From: Anastatus disparis
Lineage: Eukaryota; Arthropoda; Insecta; Hymenoptera; Eupelmidae
Reading direction: 5' to 3'
NCBI GenBank assembly: GCA_017163975.1
Contig: JAFFSR010000346.1
Coordinates: forward strand, 1,426,501-1,490,500
Length of the DNA stretch: 64,000 nt
Under the pieces are notes generated by a model. The model saw nothing but the letters and a program-made list of their open reading frames with translations, was not told the DNA's origin and did not search any database. The stretch's first letter is position 1. Each line of letters starts with the position of its first letter. The position numbers were made by a program, and so were the translations under genes. Positions 57,063 to 64,000 of the stretch are shown piece by piece.

Positions 57063-59905
57063 CCCTGTTGAAAAAAACCATATGGTTTAACCATGTGGTC
57101 ATCATGTCCATGTGGTCATTTATGAAAAATTACTTTTGCCTCGCAAATTCAGAGGGCGAAAAGTTCTTTACTTTCGCCAAATTTAATTTCTCTAAAATTA
57201 AGGGGGCGAAAAGTACTTTACTCCCAAGAGTCAAATTTCTCTTAAATGAAGGGGGAGCTGTGTACTTTTCTCCCGCAAATTCAGAGAGCGAAAAGTTCTT
57301 CATTCCCGCCAATTTAATTTCTTTAAAAATAAACGGGCGTAAAGTACTTTTATTCCGTAAATTAAATTTTTCTTAAATTTAGCGAGAAAAAAAATTTTCT
57401 TCTCGTAAATAAGAGGGCGAAAAGTTCTTTATTCCCGCGTCATTTAATTTTTCTAAAAATAAGAGGGCGAAAAGTACTTTACTCCTGCAAGTCAAATTAC
57501 TCTGAAATGGAGGAGGAGCTGTGTACTTTTCTCCCGCAAATTCAGAGGGCAAAACGTTCTTTACTCCCGCCACATTTAATTTTTCTAGAAATAAACGGGC
57601 GAAAAGTACGTTACTCCCGCAAGTCAAATTACTTTTAAATGAAGGGGAGCTGTGTACTTTCTTCCCGCAAATTCAGAGGGCGAAAAGTTCTTCACTCCGG
57701 CCAAATTTAATTTCTTTAAAAATAAACGGGCGTAAAGTACTTTTATTCCGCAAATGAAATTTTTCTTAAATTTAGCGAGAAGAAAAAATTTTTTTCTCGT
57801 AAATAAGAGGGCGAGAAGTTCTTTATTTCCGCCAAATTTTATTTCTTTAAAAATAAGAGGGCGAAAAGTACTTTACTCCTGCAAGGCAAATAACTCTGAA
57901 ATGAAAAGGGAGCTGTGTACTTTTCTCCCGCAAATTCAGTGGGCAAAAAGTTCTTTACTCCCGTTAAATTCAATTTCTATAAAAATAGGCGGGGCGTAAA
58001 GTACTTTTATTCCGTTAATTAAATTTTTCTTCTATTTAACAAGAAAAAAAAATTTTTTCTCGTAAATAAGAGGGCAAAAAGTTCTTTACTCCCGCCACAT
58101 TTAATTTTTCTAAAAATAAACGGGCGAAAAGTACGTTACTCCCGCAAGTCAAATTACTCTGAAATGAAGGGGGAGCTGTGTACTTTTCTCCCGCAAATTC
58201 AGAGGGCGAAAAGTTCTTCACTCCCGCTAAATTTCATTTCTCTAAAAATAATCGGGCGTAAAGTAATTACTCCCGGAAGTCAAATTACTCTGAAATGAAG
58301 GGGGAGCTGTGTACTTTTCTCCTGCAAATTCAGAGGGCGAAAAGTTCTTCACTCCCGCCAAATTTCATTTCTCTAAAAATAAGCGGGCGTAAAGTAATTA
58401 CTCCCGCAATTCAAATTACTCTGAAATGAAGGGGGAGCTGTGTACTTATCTCCCGCAAATTCAGAGGGCGAAAAGGTCTATACTCTCGCCAAATTTAATT
58501 TTTCTAAAAATTAACGGGCGAAAAGTACTTTTCTCTTGCAAATTAAATTTCTCTTAAATTGAGCCAGAGCAAAGTATTTTTCTCCTGCAAATTCAGAGGG
58601 CGAAAAGTTCTTTACTTTCGCCAATTTTAATTTCTCTAAAATTAAGGGGGCGAAAAGTACTTTACTCCCGCAAGTCCAATTACTCTTAAATGAAGAGGGA
58701 GCTGTGTACTTTTCACCCGCAAATTCAGAGGGCGAAAAGTTCTATACTCACGCCAAATTTAATTTCTTTAAAAATAAGCGGGAGAAAAGTACGCCCCTCT
58801 TCATTTAAGAAAAATTTGACTTACGGGAGTAACGTACTTTTCGCCCGTTTATTTTTAGAAAAATTAAATGTGGCGGGAGTAAAGAACTTTTTGCCCTCTT
58901 ATTTACGAGAAAAAAATTTTTTTTCCTCGTTAAATAGAAGAAAAATTTAATTAACGGAATAAAAGTACTTTACGCCCCGCCTATTTTTATAGAAATTGAA
59001 TTTAACGGGAGTAAAGAACTTTTTGCCCACTGAATTTGCGGGAGAAAAGTACACAGCTCCCTTTTCGTTTCAGAGTTATTTGCCTTGCAGGAGTAAAGTA
59101 CTTTTCGCCCTCTTATTTTTAAAGAAATAAAATTTGGCGGAAATAAAGAACTTCTCGCCCTCTTATTTACGAGAAAAAAATTTTTTCTTCTCGCTAAATT
59201 TAAGAAAAATTTCATTTGCGGAATAAAAGTACTTTACGCCCGTTTATTTTTAAAGAAATTAAATTTGGCCGGAGTGAAGAACTTTTCGCCCTCTGAATTT
59301 GCGGGAAGAAAGTACACAGCTCCCCTTCATTTAAAAGTAATTTGACTTGCGGGAGTAACGTACTTTTCGCCCGTTTATTTCTAGAAAAATTAAATGTGGC
59401 GGGAGTAAAGAACGTTTTGCCCTCTGAATTTGCGGGAGAAAAGTACACAGCTCCTCCTCCATTTCAGAGTAATTTGACTTGCAGGAGTAAAGTACTTTTC
59501 GCCCTCTTATTTTTAGAAAAATTAAATGACGCGGGAATAAAGAACTTTTCGCCCTCTTATTTACGAGAAGAAAATTTTTTTTCTCGCTAAATTTAAGAAA
59601 AATTTAATTTACGGAATAAAAGTACTTTACGCCCGTTTATTTTTAAAGAAATTAAATTGGCGGGAATGAAGAACTTTTCGCTCTCTGAATTTGCGGGAGA
59701 AAAGTACACAGCTCCCCTTCATTTAAGAGAAATTTGACTCTTGGGAGTAAAGTACTTTTCGCCCCCTTAATTTTAGAGAAATTAAATTTGGCGAAAGTAA
59801 AGAACTTTTCGCCCTCTGAATTTGCGAGGCAAAAGTAATTTTTCATAAATGACCACATGGACATGATGACCACATGGTTAAACCATATGGTTTTTTTCAA
59901 CAGGG
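57063..59905. mobile_element. 2.84 kb palindrome of GGGCGAAAAGT repeats, TA duplication
   Basis: CCCTGTTGAAAAAAACCATA is mirrored at 59886-59905, with TA outside at 57061-57062 and 59906-59907. It sits at the exact centre of the foldback element, whose arms meet as AGCTT-TA-AAGCT. The interior is a tandem series of ~55-65 bp units with GGGCGAAAAGTACTTTACTC and CAAATTCAGAGGGCGAAAAG cores, folding at about 58785. Matching short frames on both strands (such as those with EKLNVAGVKN) come from the repeats and are not credible genes. Confidence 0.9.
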
Positions 59906-61804
59906 TAAAGCTGTAATACGTTTCATCACATAAAATAAAAAAATTGTTGTGATATAAAATAATATTATATTTTTTAAACCTTCGTTGTTTTAAAAAATAC
60001 TTTTTAACAAATAATTCGGTATTTATTAAAAAATATGGATGAATTCATTCGTATCATAGTTATCAATGCGAAAACATTTTATTCAGAAAGAGCTTTTGGA
60101 CAAAAATTAAAAACACGTTTAGTTGTAAAATAACAGAAAGCGGAAAAAATATTAAAAGTATTTTATTCCAAGTTCATTTTACTTTTCGAAACGGGTGTGG
60201 AAGGTAAAAATCACGTTACACACCAGTTTCAAATAATACTTTATACCACGAGAGCCGAATAATCATATTGAAGTTCTGATTTTGAGGTTAGAGTGGTATA
60301 AAAAGAAGTTTTGTAATCTGTGAATTTAATAAGCTATAACTTTGATCTAATCTAGCAAATGACTGTATTTAAAAATTTTTTTTTTATGTTTATCTTTTCT
60401 TCCGAATCGAACTTATCGAAAAATCTAATAAAATATCATTAATATAAAAACTCACGCAGTCTTGATTTGAGTCAAGACAAATTTTTTATAAAAAATATAA
60501 GCCAAACTTGTTTTTTATTTTCAAAAGCAATACATGACCTCAGTTAGGTTTTTAAAAAAAGGTCATTATAAAGTCTGATTAGTACCAAAATTTAGTTTTT
60601 AATTTAAAAAAATTCTCAATATTCAGTTTTGAGTTGAGTTGAGGTAAATATAAAAACATAAAATTCTCATCAGAAGTGAGTACTGAGAGAAAAGTACATA
60701 AATTTCGTTCAAATTAGCAACAAAAAATTCACGAAAATTCTGTGAAAAATATTAATATGTATTCGATACAATAATCAAAGTTATAGCTCATAAAATTCAC
60801 AGATTACAAACCTTGCTTTTTAATAAATGAACTTGGAATAAAATACTTTTAATATTTTTTCCGCTTTCTGTTATTTTAAAACTACACGTGTTTCTTAATT
60901 TTTGTCCAAAAGCTCTTCCTGAAATAAATGTTTTTGCATTGATAATTATGATACGAATGAATCCATCCATATTTTTTAGTAAATACCAAATTATTTGTTA
61001 AAAAGAATTTTTTAAAACAACGAAGGTTTAAAAAATATTATATTATTTAATATATCACAACAATTTTTTTTATTTTATGTGATGAATCGTATTATAGCTT
61101 TAAACTTTTAAGGAAATTATTTGTAATTGAATTTTCGGTAAGCAATTGTATTTATATGAAAACAATGAAACAATTGGGTTTCGAAATTGCTGTGGTTTAA
61201 CATGTATGTAAAATGAATTTAATATAAGCGCAAAGTTCAATTACATGTTATCAAGATTAAGTCACAAACATTACAACCGTCCATTTTCGCCGTAGCAAAA
61301 CAGTGTGTAGTATGACATATTACCATGAATAATCAAACTAAAATTAATTTTATAAAATATAATATCATATACTTCATGATTTATGCTAAAAAGTGGTTTT
61401 GATTTCAATAACTAAGTTTAAATCTTACACCTACAGTAATTGAGTTTAAGATTTGTATGCCAGATAAATTTGAAACTCTTGTTCTTTATTTGTGAAAAAT
61501 GTGATGCCAAGATTCTTTGAACGGAGTAATAGAAAATGAATGTTCAACTCTTACAATCGCGCATTTATTCATTTAAATAAATAACTTTTTGTTAAAAAAA
61601 TAATGGTAAAATTGTCATGGGAGTAATCAGACGAATCGAAAACCACTGAGCAAATAATTTCATTAAAACATATTGAAAATATTGAAACAATTCATAAGAA
61701 AAATAACTAATAAACACCTTTTCATTATATTTTATTAATTAACTATTTGTTAAGATATTAAAATAATCAAGTTTTTAATAAGGTACAAATTGTAATATTG
61801 CATA

Positions 61805-62152
61805 TCAAGTTGTGCTAGTATTCGTTAGTGTTTCGCGAATCGTGTTACTTTTCGTCCGAGTCTAATGTGTCGTGCTTTTTTTCGTTGGAGCTCCATGAGT
61901 CGTGCTACTTTTCATTGGAACTTAGCGAACCGTGCTTTTTTTCGTCGGAGCTCCATGAACTATGCTAGTTTTTGTTAAAACTCGTCGAACCGTGCTTCTT
62001 TTCGTCGGAGTTCAGCGAATAGTGCTAGTTTTCGTCTTAATTAAGTGAGTCGTGCTAGTTTTCGTCTAATGCAATGAGTGGTGTTAGTCTTCGTTTGATA
62101 CTGCGAATGGTGCTAGTTTTCGTCAAACCCTGTGAACCGTGCTTTTTTTCGT
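61805..62152 (-). repeat. Right terminal array of ~29 bp units
   Basis: Mirror of 53469-53815: GTGCTAGTTTTCGT and GTGCTTTTTTTCGT halves alternate. Unit order and spacers differ from the left array, showing independent change since the arms formed. Confidence 0.9.
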
Positions 62153-62321
62153 ACGGGGCGTCGTTATATTCTCTAGCCTAACTTATGATTTTGTAAGTTT
62201 GTCAAACTTTTCTTGAAAACAAAGTTTGACATTCTTTCAATTAGAAAAGGATAGAGAGATCCAAAGTCCTCTTGCTAAAAATAGTAATAGAAAGATGTAA
62301 ATTTTTATCTCACAAATTAAG

Positions 62322-62694
62322 GAAATGTAAAATGGACACCACACCTGTACTGATAAATATTAACTTTCTTTCCATTTTATTGCTGAATTTTCAGAAAAGA
62401 AATGCATCGGCTTGTAGTATGTGCCATGATGATTATTTTGTTTAATTTTCAAATAAATTAATTTATTAGTTTTTAAGATATTTGAATTTTTGGTACAAAA
62501 TCGAAAAATTTTAATAAATACTATTGGAATCCTAAATTCTCAATAACTAACGAATGAATTTATTTGAAATTTTATCTGAATTATCTTTATGGTATACACT
62601 ATAAAATAAAGCACTTTTTTACTGACAATTTTGCAATAAAATGGAAAAATAGCCAATATTCATGAGTACAGGTCTAGTGTCCATTTTACATCTT
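62322..62694. mobile_element. MITE of the ACACCTGTACT family, diverged third copy
   Basis: ATGTAAAATGGACACCACAC and CCTGTACT at left pair with AGTACAGGTCTAGTGTCCAT at right. It is homologous throughout to 17263-17633, with the inner CTTGTAGTATGTG and ATTCTCAATAACTAACGAAT segments retained. Confidence 0.8.
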
Positions 62695-62698
62695 CTCA

Positions 62699-62839
62699 AC
62701 CTTCTGACAGCCGGCATTTTTTCCACTAAAAAAGTGTAACTTTCTCGAAATTTTCCATATAAATGTTTCTTAAGTAATAGTATATGTGGGCCGATCATGG
62801 GATGACGCCATACGGCATCATCCCGGCTGTCAGAAGGTT
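62699..62839. mobile_element. Small MITE, CCTTCTGACAGCCGG ends, 141 bp
   Basis: ACCTTCTGACAGCCGG at left is the exact inverse of CCGGCTGTCAGAAGGT at right. The interior has a GGGATGACGCCATACGGCAT-type hairpin. It directly follows the preceding MITE. Confidence 0.8.
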
Positions 62840-63867
62840 AACAGTATTTCTATAAATTACATATATATGCTGTTCCACAAGCTTTTGAAAAATTTTTCCA
62901 TGAGTGGTTTTCCGATTTTTTTCAAATTTCAGTATATTGTTACACTATAAAAAAACATCTCACGCAAAATTTCAGCCTTCTGAACATTTTTTTCTATGAA
63001 ATATTAGCATTTGAACAGTCAAGAACGCCGTTTTTTCCTTTTTTTTCCAAATTTTAGAATTGCCAAAAACATGATTTTTAATATTTTTATATCATTGAAT
63101 TGCTTTTTGAATGCATGAGCTGAAACTTTAAAACAAGCTCTGTCAAACTTAAGGGTGTATTGGCTATGCAGTCTGCGCTTAATATTTTTTAGATGACAGA
63201 AGAATCAATTTAAACTTTATTTGATTTAAATATAATGAGTTATTAATTAATTATACCATTTAAAATTTTATAGTTGTTACAAAAATGTAATGCAATCATA
63301 AAAAGCGGTGCCAAAGTTTTACAAGATTTTATTTGACAGCAATAAATTTTATTTTGTTCAGTTTTTTAAAATATATTAATTAGGATAGGATTTCAATTTT
63401 TATTTTTTATTAAAATATTAACAGATACTATATTTCAATTATAGTATAGTATACTAAATTTTAAATTAAATAAAATGAACTTTATTACTATCCAATAAAA
63501 TCATTTTTGAAAATTTAGCACCATTTTTTATGATTAGAGCCTAAAAATCTTTCTGAATTTACTAAAGCTGGTTTTTTTGATGGTTGATTACAATAGCTGC
63601 ATACAGACACATACTGTGGTCAGTCAGTTGAAATCGAGAACAGGTGCTTTAGGTGCGCTATCACAGTAATCGTATCCGACGAGGTAATGCAATGAATTCA
63701 CTAAGGCTGAAAATTGGTTTACACGTTCGTTATTAATTATATTGGGCATTAAAAATCATTTGATCGGATAAAATATCTTTTTTAGCAGATAATTAAAGGT
63801 TTATATGTCAGAATTAATGTCCCAAAATATTTTTTTTTTTTTTTAAATTTCAATTTTTGAAAAAACT
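62840..63867. other. Unassigned intronic DNA
   Basis: AT-rich with no coding or repeat structure recognised. A short GC-richer patch at 63600-63720 was inspected for an exon; no consistent splice-bounded frame was seen. Confidence 0.45.
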
Positions 63868-64000
63868 TATCAACAGGGAGCCGAACTATCTATCTTTGTC
63901 TAATAGCGTTTTACGTCATTTATATAAAAATTATCCATTGTATCAAGAAAAAAATAGTAGCCCCTGCTAGATATTAGTATAATAAGTAAATTTTGTGATA
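63868..64000 (+). mobile_element. Left end of the TTAA-type MITE (copy 3), cut by the window
   Basis: GAGCCGAACTATCTATCTTT and GTCTAATAGCGTTTT, then CCCCTGCTAGATATTAGTAT, match the left arms of the copies at 11938 and 15816. The terminal TTAA is not preserved. Confidence 0.7.

Larger units (their letters stand above)
53459..62163. mobile_element. 8.7 kb Foldback-like palindrome with tandem-repeat ends
   Basis: The left end CGACGTCCCGTACGAAAAAA is mirrored at 62144-62163. Each end begins with ~350 bp of tandem ~29 bp units (ACGAAAAAAAGCACGGTTCG type). The arms then pair through GGTACAAATTGTAATATTGC, AACCACTGAGCAAATAAT, AGAGCTTTTGGACAAAAATT and GTAAAATGAACTTGGAATAA blocks up to the central element at 57063-59905. 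The left arm holds an extra 1.72 kb element and the right arm an extra ~390 bp (about 61205-61595). Long inverted arms made partly of short tandem repeats are the hallmark of Foldback/Galileo-like elements. No transposase was found. Confidence 0.85.
53271..62273. mobile_element. MITE (TTAAGAGGACGC family) split by an 8.7 kb foldback element
   Basis: The left part (53271-53458) starts TTAAGAGGACGCTGGATCCC and the right part (62164-62273) ends GAGAGATCCAAAGTCCTCTT. Both match the intact copy at 4999-5314, including AAAGTTTGACA and CTAACTTA.GATTTTG near the break. They are halves of one MITE separated by the foldback element. Confidence 0.8.

Noticed and set aside
57068..59900. Mirror-image pairs of 60-100 codon frames in the GGGCGAAAAGT palindrome
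   Set aside because: The pairs are created by the palindrome and its internal tandem repeats. No start context, domain or composition supports coding.
1..64000. Palindromes as assembly fold-back artefacts
   Set aside because: Arms differ by substitutions, deletions and arm-specific insertions with readable target sites, which a duplicated-read artefact would not produce.

Overview
This is an AT-rich eukaryotic window, almost certainly from an arthropod and probably an insect. The mix of TA-inserting mariner-type elements, Helitrons, Ty3/gypsy and non-LTR retroelements fits many insects; a hymenopteran is plausible but not shown. Host coding sequence is very sparse. Two well-supported exons, 15600-15781 and 52688-52997 (+), join in phase and together encode the first half of an extended PHD finger (ePHD) like that of TCF20/RAI1-type chromatin proteins. 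The roughly 36.9 kb between them is one intron, packed with transposable elements that carry almost every other feature in the window. The next intron opens at 52998 and runs past the window end.

Layout. 1-4.3 kb: 5' half of a decayed Ty3/gypsy element on the minus strand, cut by a MITE. 5.0-5.7 kb: two adjacent MITEs. 6.1-9.8 kb: a decayed Helitron split by a 2.5 kb palindromic TA-inserting element, which holds a broken unrecognised gene and further MITEs. 10.3 kb: a Helitron-like 3' terminus against a (TA)n tract. 11.9-15.6 kb: MITEs and intronic DNA. 15.6 kb: host exon. 16.2-19.3 kb: a 3 kb palindrome. 20.0-26.8 kb: a 6.8 kb foldback transposon with arms of ~135 bp tandem repeats around a broken IS630-Tc1-mariner transposase. 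32.2-34.2 kb: 3' part of a Helitron with hairpin and CTAG end. About 34.3-41.6 kb: a Ty3/gypsy element (minus) with an unusual nucleocapsid-like third ORF after integrase. 41.6-42.9 kb: strand-asymmetric pyrimidine satellite. 43.9-47.8 kb: a third Helitron, split by an insertion carrying the 3' end of a LINE. 48.7-51.8 kb: a long-TIR DNA transposon with a decayed, poorly known coding region. 52.7 kb: second host exon. 53.3-62.3 kb: a four-level nest in which a MITE holds an 8.7 kb Foldback-like palindrome, which holds two more palindromic elements, one with a tRNA-like sequence in each arm.

The recurring theme is inverted-repeat architecture at every scale from 140 bp to 8.7 kb. Several arms are built of tandem repeats and many elements sit inside others at TA or TTAA sites. 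Because most of this lies in introns of one gene, its primary transcript should contain many very long hairpins. All transposon coding regions seen are broken, so the window looks like a graveyard of mostly non-autonomous elements, with some recent internal duplication (the 868 bp repeat at 21.2-23.0 kb).
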